Shown here: piece after piece, positions 33,383 to 39,866 of the stretch
Layout: each line of letters begins with the position of its first letter
How positions within the stretch are numbered: the stretch's first letter is position 1
Source: JBHGAV01 sp041946685
GTDB lineage: Bacteria > Acidobacteriota > Terriglobia > Bryobacterales > Bryobacteraceae
Reading direction: 5' to 3'
DNA: 39,866 bases
NCBI GenBank assembly: GCA_041946685.1
Contig: JBHGAV010000039.1
Location: 1 to 39,866 of the forward strand
Notes under the pieces: generated by a model
Told to the model about the DNA's origin: nothing
Databases searched by the model: none
What the model saw: only the letters and a program-made list of their open reading frames with translations
Program-made: the position numbers and the translations under genes

Positions 33383-34609
33383 TCACCAGACGTGTGTTGC
33401 TATAATCCGGGGGCGGCCCGACGTGCGATTCACGACCGGAACCTTCAGCACGATCTGAAGGTTCTTCCGCTCCCAGTTCTTGGGCAACTTCCGTGCCGCC
33501 TCGGAGAAATACTCCGGGTTGGTGAGGAGTTCGCCCGCCCCCAGCGTGCCGTACTGCGTTAGGCCGGCTGCGATGATCACCGGGCGGTCGGTGGTAGTAT
33601 CGACCACTCGGGTGACGATCGCGTAATCGACCGGGATGTCCCACAACGGCCAGTAGTTCGTAAGCCTCCATTCGGAGTTCTCGGGGTGCTGGCTGTCATG
33701 CACGAGCCCGACGTCATTCACGCTGTCCTTGCTGAAAGTGAAGCGCAGTTGGCCGGTGGTGCGGAGAGTCCAGGGGTTATCGAAGGCGCCAATCAGCACC
33801 GCCGGAGTGTCCCGCAAGTCCGCGAACGACGTAGATTTCTCGGCTCGTATGCGGTATGGCTTGCGATATCGCTCCAGTAACGCGGTCATACGGACCAGGC
33901 AGAGCGCGTCGTCCAGGGCAACGTACCGGTCACGGAGCAGCACCAGATCCTCGCCGCGGATGGGTCCGACGGTAGCCGGCTGTTGGACTACTCCCTGAAC
34001 GACATCCTGGGCGTGGGCCGAGCGCAGGTTATAGGCAGCCTGCAACCCGACGCAAACCAGAACCATCCCCGGGGATCTCAACACTGGGCCCCATAGGTCG
34101 TCGAGCTCTGATGTCGGCTCCTTGAGCGTGGAGAAATACAGCACCGCTGCGGCCAGGACAACCACGGCGGCCCCGGCGACGACCAGCAACCCCCTCACGG
34201 GCCGGGCCTTCTTGGAGGTAGCGGCTTGTTCGGCGCTGTAGAAGTGGAACTCAACGTGATAGGCGCCCGAGGGCAGCTCGATGCGCGTGTCCGACTGGTT
34301 CCCCGTCTCCAAATAGTACTGTGCCAGCTTCTTCCGTATCTCGGCGGCGGTGGCTCGGACTACCGGATCCTGGCTGGTGTCGTAGTCGGCGGGACGGCCG
34401 AAGACCTCTATGCCGAGCGACCTCTCCTTCAGGGCCTCCATATCGCCAGCCAGACTCAGCTCGGTGATGCGCCGCAGCAAAGTCTGACAGCGGCGGCTGG
34501 TCCGGAAGTGGGGGCTCGCGAGCACCCGTTCCAGTTCTTCCAGGACCTTGGTGGACTTCTCGGGCAATAGACGGTCTGGCGGCACCCGAACGTCCGGCCT
34601 TCGAGACAT
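33383..34609 (-). CDS. Membrane-anchored regulator-like protein with N-terminal helical (DNA-binding-like) domain
   Basis: The protein has 408 residues. Residues about 20-125 are soluble and follow a pattern also seen at the N-termini of some bacterial adenylate-cyclase/TPR regulators: LLRRITELSLAGDMEALKER, GIEVFGRPADYDTSQDPVVR, EIRKKLAQYYLE, then RIELPSGAYHVEF. This looks like a winged-helix-type domain, but no DNA-binding function is proven. One TM helix is at about 139-160 (GLLVVAGAAVVVLAAAVLYF). The C-terminal part, about 250 residues, should be periplasmic and has no domain I recognise. Such single-TM proteins are frequent beside Oar-like receptor genes in Acidobacteria. This one is divergent from receptor 3, with a perfect palindrome in the gap, so it may sense a ligand and control that gene. 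No Shine-Dalgarno is seen before ATG 34609. Confidence 0.7.
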   Translation of the reverse strand: MSRRPDVRVPPDRLLPEKSTKVLEELERVLASPHFRTSRRCQTLLRRITELSLAGDMEALKERSLGIEVFGRPADYDTSQDPVVRATAAEIRKKLAQYYLETGNQSDTRIELPSGAYHVEFHFYSAEQAATSKKARPVRGLLVVAGAAVVVLAAAVLYFSTLKEPTSELDDLWGPVLRSPGMVLVCVGLQAAYNLRSAHAQDVVQGVVQQPATVGPIRGEDLVLLRDRYVALDDALCLVRMTALLERYRKPYRIRAEKSTSFADLRDTPAVLIGAFDNPWTLRTTGQLRFTFSKDSVNDVGLVHDSQHPENSEWRLTNYWPLWDIPVDYAIVTRVVDTTTDRPVIIAAGLTQYGTLGAGELLTNPEYFSEAARKLPKNWERKNLQIVLKVPVVNRTSGRPRIIATHVW

Positions 34610-34645
34610 GGCTTGTTAGCCCCAGTCCATACTATCACGGGCAAT

Positions 34646-34662
34646 GTTATGTACTGTACATA
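34646..34662 (+). promoter_or_regulatory. Shared decamer plus perfect 15-bp palindrome upstream of receptor 3
   Basis: GTTATGTACT (34646-34655) is the element common to all three Oar-like genes. Here it extends into a perfect inverted repeat TATGTAC-T-GTACATA (34648-34662). It lies 36 bases before the start of the divergent regulator-like gene and 185 bases before the receptor ATG, so a factor bound here could act on both. Confidence 0.5.
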
Positions 34663-34840
34663 TTTTTCTGCCCCTCCGCCCAGGCCCGGTAGCCGTTTGA
34701 TTCTAAAAGGTCAACGCCGTATTGCGCCGTATCATCCTTCACGCCGCAAGCGGAAGTGCGTAAACTCACCCCGATCAGCCCGCAGGTGGTCTGCCTACGT
34801 CGTCACGGAGGAGCCTCCGAATGGGTTGGTGAGGAGGAAC

Positions 34841-37800
34841 ATGCTGAAGGAATCGAGCAAGATAGCACTACAAGCTTTGTTTGCGCTGCTTCTCGGCATG
34901 GCGCTGCTAAGTGGCACGGTGTACGCGCAGGAGACTGCCAACATCGTGGGAACCGTGACGGACCCGACCGGCTCGGCCGTGCCCAACGCTAAGGTTACAG
35001 TCACGAACACGGAAACCGGCCTTGTCCGTTCCACCACAACCAACGTCACTGGCAACTTCGCCGCCCGTACCCTCGCCATCGGCCGCTACACCGTCCGGGT
35101 GGAGGCGCCGGGGTTCAAGGCTTACGAGCGGACCGGCATTACCCTCAACGTGAATGACACCGTCCGCGCCGACGCGGCGCTGCAAGTCGGCGAAGCCAGC
35201 CAGAGTATTACGGTCGAGGCCAACGCCATTCAGGTTCAGTCCGACTCAAGCGAAGTCAGTCAGACTGTCACCGGGGCCATGCTCACAAACCTGGCCACCA
35301 ACGGCCGCAATGTCATACAGCTTGCGGCTTTGGTGCCCGGGGCGGCGGCGTCTATTCCGGATTTCGATACGCCAATGGCCCAGACCCAGAACCGGTCCAT
35401 TTCGTTTAACGGCCAGCGTTCCGACCATAACAACTGGATGATCAATGGCGGAGAAGCCTATGACCGTGGCGGCGGTGGCATCCTCATTGTCTCTCCGTCT
35501 CAGGACGCGCTCGAAGAATTCAAGGTCATGACGAGTAACTACGGGGCCGACTTGGGTCAATCTTCGGGCGGCATGATCACCATGGCCACCAAGAGGGGCA
35601 CGAAAGAGTACCACGGCGGTGCCTGGGAGTACCTTCGCAACGACAAGTTCGACGCGAACACGTTTTTCGCGAATTTCAACGGCAAGCCCAAACCGAAACT
35701 TCGCTACAACGCCTTCGGGTTCAACATCGGTGGTCCGATTCCCGTGGGTCGCGAGAAGAAGACCTTCTTCTTCTACAACATGGAGTGGCGCAGGCGGATC
35801 ACCGGAGGCGAACTTAACCAGGTGGCCGTTCCCCGTGCCATGACCACCGGCGATTTCAGCTCCCTGTCGTCGGCAATCAAAGTGCCGGCTACCGGAGATC
35901 CGGCCTATGTCGCCAAGCTCTCCTCGAACGGGCTCACCCCCGGGCAGGTCTTTCCCGGCAACCAGATTCCGGCAAGTCTTCTCAGTCCCGCCGCCAAGGC
36001 GGTCCTCGCGGCCGGCCTGTTCCCGGGGCCAAACACCGCCACCGGCCGCTGGTACAAGGTAAACGACGCGCCGGTCAGATACCGCGAGGAAGCTGTCAGG
36101 GTCGATCACCAGATCGGCGAGAAACTGGCCCTTATGGGCTCGCTCATCTATGACAACGGCGTTCAGCACGACATTCCCCCTCTGTGGGCCGGCGGCACGT
36201 ATGATACGGCCGGTTCGATCATGTCGGTCCCTTCGTGGGCCGGAGTCATACGCGCCACCCATACCATCAGCCCGACCCTGCTGAACGAGGCGTCGTTCAA
36301 CTTCAACGGCAACGACATCAACATCACCGTCAAGGGCCTCTACCAGAAGCCGTCCGGATACAACGTGGCGAACTTCTTCAAGGCGAACAAAGACAACAAG
36401 CTGCCGGGGATCAGCATCCAGTCTCCTTACAACATCAGCTATACCCCGGGGTGGTGGCCCTGGTACAACACTTGGCGAAGTTGGCAGTGGAAGGATGACT
36501 TCTCCTGGGTGCGCGGCCGGCACAACATGAAGTTCGGCGGCAGCTACATGTACACCCATAAGTGGCAGCAGTTTCAGTTGAACGCGGGGGGGCAGTTCAC
36601 GTTCAACTCGTCGGCCACCGGCAACGCCTTCGCGGATTTCATGCTGGGCTATGCCTCCCAGTACAGCGAGCCGGCAGCCGTAGATTTTGTGAACATCTCC
36701 AACAAGACCTACATCCTGTACGCTTTGGATGACTGGCGGGTTAACAACCGGCTGACGCTGAACCTCGGTCTGCGCTGGGAAGGCTTGCCTCATGCCTACG
36801 ACTCGAAAGATATGGCGTCGAACTTCTACCCGCGCCTCTACGATCCCAAGCAGGCCGCGACGTTCCTGGCAAACAACGCCCTGGACACCAACGGCCCCGG
36901 ATTTACAACGGTTTCCGGCATTACCCTCTCGGACCAGAAGTTCTACCTGAACGGAGTGGGCTTGGCCGGCCGGAACGGAATTCCGAGGGGCTTGGTGGAC
37001 AACCACTGGAACACGTTCGCCCCCCGCGTGGGCTTTGCGTTCGACTTGTTTGGAAACCAGAAGACTGTTCTGCGCTCCGGGGCGGGGATCTTCTATGAAC
37101 GCCTCGCGGGCAACGAAATGTACAACATAGGCCAGAACAATGTTCCGTTCTCCTATCAGTCCGCTCCGACCAACGTCTACTTTGACAATCCTGCGACGAG
37201 CTGGACCAACGGACTGACCGCTTCGTCGCCGTACTTCCCTGCCACCATATATACGGTGGATAGTGTCTACAAGATACCCACCGCGCTTCAGTGGAGCTTC
37301 GGAATCCAGCAGCAATTGCGGGAGAACGCGGTGATGTCCGTTACCTACGTGGGTAACTCCAACTATCACCAGTCGAGAGGCCGCAACATCAACAGCCTGG
37401 CGGAGAATGATCCAAACCGGCTGGGCGTTTGCGGCGGCACTTGCGGCTACACCGGGACCGCGTTGACTGCCAACCTCTACCGGCCCTATCGAGGCTGGGC
37501 AGCCATCGCCCCCATGGAGATGGCCGCGAACTCCAACTACAACTCGTTGCAGGTGACCTTGCGCGCCACGGCATGGAAGAACCTGACGGTCAACAGCAGC
37601 TACACCTGGTCCCACGCCTTCGACACTATCTCCGGCGAGATCTTCTCCAACATCAACAATCCGTTCAATGCCCGTTGGGACTACGGTCCGGCCAATTTCG
37701 ACAGGAGACAGATCTTCGTCACGAGCTTCATCTATGACATCCCGCTCTTCCGGGACTCGGGTAGCCGGGCCGCCAAGACGCTGCTCGGAGGATGGCAGCT

Positions 37801-38221
37801 CTCCGGCATCGCGAGCTTCCAGTCCGGAAACCCGGCTTCCGTCGGCCCCGGTCCCGACAACCTCGGGTTGGGCGGCACTACCGGCAACCGGGCGAACATC
37901 GTCGCGCCGGTCACCTATCCGAAGACCCGGACCGAGTGGTTCAGCAAGGCGTCGTTCCAGAAACCGGGCCCGCTCCAGTGGGGCACCTCGGCAAGGGGCG
38001 CTCTTGTCACCCCGGGACGCAACAACTGGAATATGTCGATGTTCAAGGCGTTCCGGATCACGGAAGCTGTCCGCTTCGAGTTCCGGGCGGAAAGCTTCAA
38101 CACGTTCAACCACACGCAGCTCACCAGTCTCAGCACGACCGTAACTAGCACCGACTTTGGGCAACTGAACGGTGCTTATAGCCCGCGCATCTTCCAGTTC
38201 GGCGCGAAGCTCATGTTCTAA
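34841..38221 (+). CDS. Oar-like TonB-dependent receptor with carboxypeptidase-regulatory-like domain (receptor 3)
   Basis: This is a large outer-membrane TonB-dependent receptor, 1126 residues from the ATG at 34841. The start is fixed by GAGGAGG four bases upstream; longer in-frame starts would lack a signal peptide. The signal peptide (LQALFALLLGMALLSGTVYA) is followed by a CarboxypepD_reg-like domain (ANIVGTVTDPTGSAVPNAKV), a plug (NLATNGRNVIQLAALVPGAA; SGGMITMATKRGTKEYHGGA) and a barrel with GAGIFYERLAGNEMYN and FRAESFNTFNHTQLTSL. It ends RIFQFGAKLMF. It differs from receptors 1 and 2 in having ATNGRN rather than ELPLNGRN-like plug text. It is divergent from the regulator-like gene. A long hairpin lies just after the stop. 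The substrate is unknown; there is no SusD partner. Confidence 0.94.
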   Translation: MLKESSKIALQALFALLLGMALLSGTVYAQETANIVGTVTDPTGSAVPNAKVTVTNTETGLVRSTTTNVTGNFAARTLAIGRYTVRVEAPGFKAYERTGITLNVNDTVRADAALQVGEASQSITVEANAIQVQSDSSEVSQTVTGAMLTNLATNGRNVIQLAALVPGAAASIPDFDTPMAQTQNRSISFNGQRSDHNNWMINGGEAYDRGGGGILIVSPSQDALEEFKVMTSNYGADLGQSSGGMITMATKRGTKEYHGGAWEYLRNDKFDANTFFANFNGKPKPKLRYNAFGFNIGGPIPVGREKKTFFFYNMEWRRRITGGELNQVAVPRAMTTGDFSSLSSAIKVPATGDPAYVAKLSSNGLTPGQVFPGNQIPASLLSPAAKAVLAAGLFPGPNTATGRWYKVNDAPVRYREEAVRVDHQIGEKLALMGSLIYDNGVQHDIPPLWAGGTYDTAGSIMSVPSWAGVIRATHTISPTLLNEASFNFNGNDINITVKGLYQKPSGYNVANFFKANKDNKLPGISIQSPYNISYTPGWWPWYNTWRSWQWKDDFSWVRGRHNMKFGGSYMYTHKWQQFQLNAGGQFTFNSSATGNAFADFMLGYASQYSEPAAVDFVNISNKTYILYALDDWRVNNRLTLNLGLRWEGLPHAYDSKDMASNFYPRLYDPKQAATFLANNALDTNGPGFTTVSGITLSDQKFYLNGVGLAGRNGIPRGLVDNHWNTFAPRVGFAFDLFGNQKTVLRSGAGIFYERLAGNEMYNIGQNNVPFSYQSAPTNVYFDNPATSWTNGLTASSPYFPATIYTVDSVYKIPTALQWSFGIQQQLRENAVMSVTYVGNSNYHQSRGRNINSLAENDPNRLGVCGGTCGYTGTALTANLYRPYRGWAAIAPMEMAANSNYNSLQVTLRATAWKNLTVNSSYTWSHAFDTISGEIFSNINNPFNARWDYGPANFDRRQIFVTSFIYDIPLFRDSGSRAAKTLLGGWQLSGIASFQSGNPASVGPGPDNLGLGGTTGNRANIVAPVTYPKTRTEWFSKASFQKPGPLQWGTSARGALVTPGRNNWNMSMFKAFRITEAVRFEFRAESFNTFNHTQLTSLSTTVTSTDFGQLNGAYSPRIFQFGAKLMF

Positions 38222-38242
38222 CTGACTCCTCTCTGCTCGGAT

Positions 38243-38278
38243 CCGCTCGCCTGCCTTTCGCGCCAGGCAGGCGAGCGG
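38243..38278 (+). terminator. Long hairpin after receptor 3 (terminator-like, no T-tract)
   Basis: A perfect 14-bp stem, CCGCTCGCCTGCCT (38243-38256) with AGGCAGGCGAGCGG (38265-38278), has an 8-base loop and begins 21 bases after the receptor stop. No T-run follows, so it may end transcription with help, protect the 3' end, or attenuate read-through into the TPR gene. Confidence 0.5.
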
Positions 38279-38286
38279 CCGCAACT

Positions 38287-38315
38287 TTGACATAGTCCTT
38301 GATGCTCTGCTACAA
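38287..38315 (+). promoter_or_regulatory. Putative promoter of the TPR gene
   Basis: TTGACA (38287-38292), a 17-base spacer and CTACAA (38310-38315) form a promoter with a consensus -35. It leaves only about 5 leader bases before ATG 38327, so a nearly leaderless mRNA is implied if it is real. Confidence 0.35.
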
Positions 38316-38326
38316 ACGGCAAAGGC

Positions 38327-39370
38327 ATGAGTGCGGGGTGCGTTGGCGTTCTCCTTTTTTTCGCGATGCCGTGCTTCGTGTGGGCTCAGTCCGGCGCGGC
38401 CGCGGAGGCGGCGCGGGGCCGGGCGCTCGCTCAGGAGGGCAAGTACGACCTTGCGATCGAGCACTACCGGGCGGCCATCAAGCTGGATCCCCGCTTGCCA
38501 GGAGTCCATCTGAACCTCGGGCTCGCCTATTTCAAGTCCAAGCGTTTCCCCGAGGCGGCCGCGGCGTTCGAAGTCGCAGTGAAGGAGGATAGCGCCAGTT
38601 TTCAGGCCCGGACGCTGCTCGGCATGAGCTACTATGGATCGGCCAAGTACGCACTCGCGGCCAGGCACTTGAAAGTCGCCGCCGGGCTCGACCCCGGCAA
38701 CGTGGAGCTCCGTTACACCCTCGCGCAAAGCTACATGTGGTCGGAGCAGTATCCTGAGGCCCTGGAAGAATTCCGGTTCCTGCTCACCAAGAATCCCAAC
38801 TCGGCGCCCGTTCACATACTCCTCGGACAGGCTCTGGATGCGGCGAATCAAGTTGCGGCTGCGACCGCCGAGTTCGAGGCGGCGGTGAAAGCATCGCCCC
38901 GGCACCCGGACGTGCATTTCGGATTGGGATACCTGTATTGGAAGCAGCAGCGTTACGAGGAAGCGAGCCGCGAATTCGAGGCCGAGTTGGCCGGCCAACC
39001 GCAGCATGCGCAGGCCTTGACCTACCTGGGTGACTCCGAAATGCGACTGGGAAAAGAAGAGTCGGCCGAAGGCCGCTTGCGGCAGGCGTTGAAGCTGGCT
39101 CCTGAGAGCCGGCTGGCGCACCTCGATCTCGGTATTCTCCTTGCGCGCAAGAACGAGTCTGCCGAGGCAGTCCGTCATTTCCGGGAGGCGATTCGGCTCG
39201 ACCCGTCGAAGCCCGATGCTCGCTACCGTCTTGGCAGACTGCTGAGCTCTATGGGACGCGAGGACGAGGCCCGGGCCGAATTCGACCGGGTGAAGAAGCT
39301 CGCAGCCGAGGAGCCGCCGCCGCCCCTGATCCGCCTCCCCGGCCGGTCATCCTCCGCTCCGGCGCCTTAG
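38327..39370 (+). CDS. Exported tetratricopeptide-repeat protein
   Basis: The protein has 347 residues. A short signal peptide (CVGVLLFFAMPCFVWAQ) is followed by about nine TPR units, for example YDLAIEHYRAAIKLDPRLPG, EAAAAFEVAVKED, YEEASREFEAELAGQPQHAQ and EAVRHFREAIRLDPSKPDAR. They form a protein-binding superhelix, probably in the periplasm. A Pro-rich tail (EEPPPPLIRLPG) closes it. There is no enzyme domain. AAAGG just before the ATG is too close for an ideal ribosome binding site, so the exact start is less certain. It lies 105 bases after receptor 3 on the same strand and may assist that system. Its last three bases overlap the convergent clpS stop. Confidence 0.85.
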   Translation: MSAGCVGVLLFFAMPCFVWAQSGAAAEAARGRALAQEGKYDLAIEHYRAAIKLDPRLPGVHLNLGLAYFKSKRFPEAAAAFEVAVKEDSASFQARTLLGMSYYGSAKYALAARHLKVAAGLDPGNVELRYTLAQSYMWSEQYPEALEEFRFLLTKNPNSAPVHILLGQALDAANQVAAATAEFEAAVKASPRHPDVHFGLGYLYWKQQRYEEASREFEAELAGQPQHAQALTYLGDSEMRLGKEESAEGRLRQALKLAPESRLAHLDLGILLARKNESAEAVRHFREAIRLDPSKPDARYRLGRLLSSMGREDEARAEFDRVKKLAAEEPPPPLIRLPGRSSSAPAP

Positions 39371-39702
39371 GCCGTCGGGCCTCCGGACGCGGGCTCAATT
39401 ACAGCCGACATGGAACCCTTGCAGTTCGGCATGCGCCAGTCCGGTCCGTAAGCTTGGATCTGGTCGCGCGCGAACTCGGCCTGGGGCAGCTCGCAGGTGA
39501 TGACAACGGTCCGTCCGGAGGTGTCGACCTCCACCGCGTGCTGGAAAGCTTCCGCCCGCGACATCATCAGGAGGCGCTGGAGCATCTCGATCACGTAATC
39601 GTAGGTGTGCTCGTCGTCGTCGAGCAGCACGACATGGTAGAGGGGTACGAGTTGCTCCTGTTCTCGTACTTCACTATCCGGGCTGGCAACGGGCTTGGCC
39701 AT
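39367..39702 (-). CDS. clpS: ATP-dependent Clp protease adaptor ClpS
   Basis: This is the adaptor that binds N-degron substrates and delivers them to the ClpA or ClpC unfoldase for ClpP degradation. The protein has 111 residues, close to the family length of about 100. The core fits ClpS: PLYHVVLLDDDEHTYDYVIE (the D-D-x-x-T-x-x-x-V substrate-pocket region), MLQRLLMMSRAEAFQHAVEV, DTSGRTVVITCELPQAEFAR. The C-terminus GPDWRMPNC extends beyond the E. coli form. I chose the ATG at 39702 over a TTG one codon upstream. It is divergent from the tmRNA gene, another Clp substrate-tagging component, and overlaps the TPR gene end by three bases. Confidence 0.9.
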   Translation of the reverse strand: MAKPVASPDSEVREQEQLVPLYHVVLLDDDEHTYDYVIEMLQRLLMMSRAEAFQHAVEVDTSGRTVVITCELPQAEFARDQIQAYGPDWRMPNCKGSMSAVIEPASGGPTA

Positions 39703-39734
39703 CAATCCATCAAGCGTACCGGAATTCGAACCGG

Positions 39735-39763
39735 TTGGGTAGAGCCCGCGCGTGGTCTAGAAT
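39735..39763 (+). promoter_or_regulatory. Putative ssrA promoter
   Basis: TTGGGT (39735-39740), a 17-base spacer and TAGAAT (39758-39763) end ten bases before the predicted 5' end of tmRNA at 39774. Both spacings are ideal, so this is the likely promoter of ssrA. Confidence 0.6.
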
Positions 39764-39773
39764 GGAAGAGGAA

Positions 39774-39866
39774 GGGGGCGTAACGGATTCGACGGGATTG
39801 AATTGCGGTGAAGAGGCGTGCCGGGTTCCGAGCTCCCGTAAAACGATCGGAAACCTAAAACTGCCA
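39774..39866 (+). ncRNA. ssrA: tmRNA (partial, 5' end)
   Basis: This is transfer-messenger RNA, which rescues stalled ribosomes and tags the incomplete protein for proteolysis. The 5' end shows the conserved tRNA-like part GGGGGCGTAACGGATTCGAC, followed by GGGATTGAA and, further on, TGCCGGGTTCCGAGCTCCCG, then the GTAAAA segment typical of the region before the resume codon. The window ends within the gene, so the tag reading frame and 3' acceptor half are not visible. GCC at 39863-39865 could be the resume codon (inference). It needs SmpB, not seen here. Confidence 0.92.

Noticed and set aside
33372..33410. TATAAT with an upstream TTGACC as a promoter
   Set aside because: The boxes are 23 bases apart and lie at the convergent end of two genes, with TATAAT inside the regulator-like coding sequence, so no downstream gene would be served.
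35246..39178. A 1310-codon open frame on the minus strand
   Set aside because: It lies antisense to receptor 3 and the TPR gene, both with clear domains and ribosome binding sites. Its translation is rich in Arg/Val/Gly/Asp and shows no domain; it is a codon-bias shadow in G+C-rich DNA.

Overview
The window is a high-GC bacterial chromosome segment. It most resembles an acidobacterium of the Bryobacter/Solibacter type. This placement is an inference from gene content: three very long Oar-like TonB-dependent receptors with an N-terminal carboxypeptidase-regulatory-like domain, CRTAC1 (VCBS + ASPIC/UnbV) and TPR secreted proteins, a membrane-anchored regulator-like protein, and DUF1080/VCBS proteins. 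No ribosomal RNA is present to confirm it. No insertion sequence, phage gene or CRISPR array was recognised.

Region 1 (1-5866, minus strand) is a compact respiratory complex I operon, nuoC-D-I-J-K-L-M, cut off inside nuoM by the window edge. Its genes overlap or nearly touch, and a plausible promoter lies just upstream of nuoC. nuoA, nuoB and nuoE-H are not in the expected places. Region 2 (5925-8499, plus) holds a YihY/BrkB membrane protein, a Tat-exported Gfo/Idh/MocA oxidoreductase and tRNA-Val(UAC).

Region 3 (8529-12642) is the most unusual locus. A TonB-dependent receptor on the minus strand is divergent from a two-gene plus-strand unit. That unit encodes a tetrapyrrole methylase with a signal peptide and a hexaheme cytochrome c built from two triheme c7-like halves. 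The shared intergenic region has a perfect inverted repeat between promoter-like elements. I propose an envelope system that takes up, binds or processes a tetrapyrrole or metal complex. A photolyase and the first Oar-like receptor follow on the minus strand (12699-17712).

Region 4 (18015-28546) looks like a partly decayed carbohydrate or aromatic-acid catabolic island. It has a small Tat-exported ABM-fold-like protein, an FGGY sugar kinase, an SMP-30/gluconolactonase pseudogene with a large internal deletion, and a PIG-L/GalB-like hydrolase. It also has a DUF1080-VCBS-triheme cytochrome fusion, the second Oar-like receptor with a strong terminator, a GH67 alpha-glucuronidase remnant and a degenerate partial copy of the VCBS gene.

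Region 5 (28827-39370) has a monoheme PD40/TPR protein and a CRTAC1 protein in one operon. A convergent membrane-anchored regulator-like gene follows, then the divergent third Oar-like receptor with a perfect 15-bp palindrome between them, and a secreted TPR protein. All three Oar-like genes share the decamer GTTAT[G/A]TACT 120-190 bp upstream of their start codons in the same orientation, which suggests common control. Region 6 (39367-39866) has clpS divergent from the 5' end of ssrA (tmRNA), two parts of cytoplasmic protein quality control.
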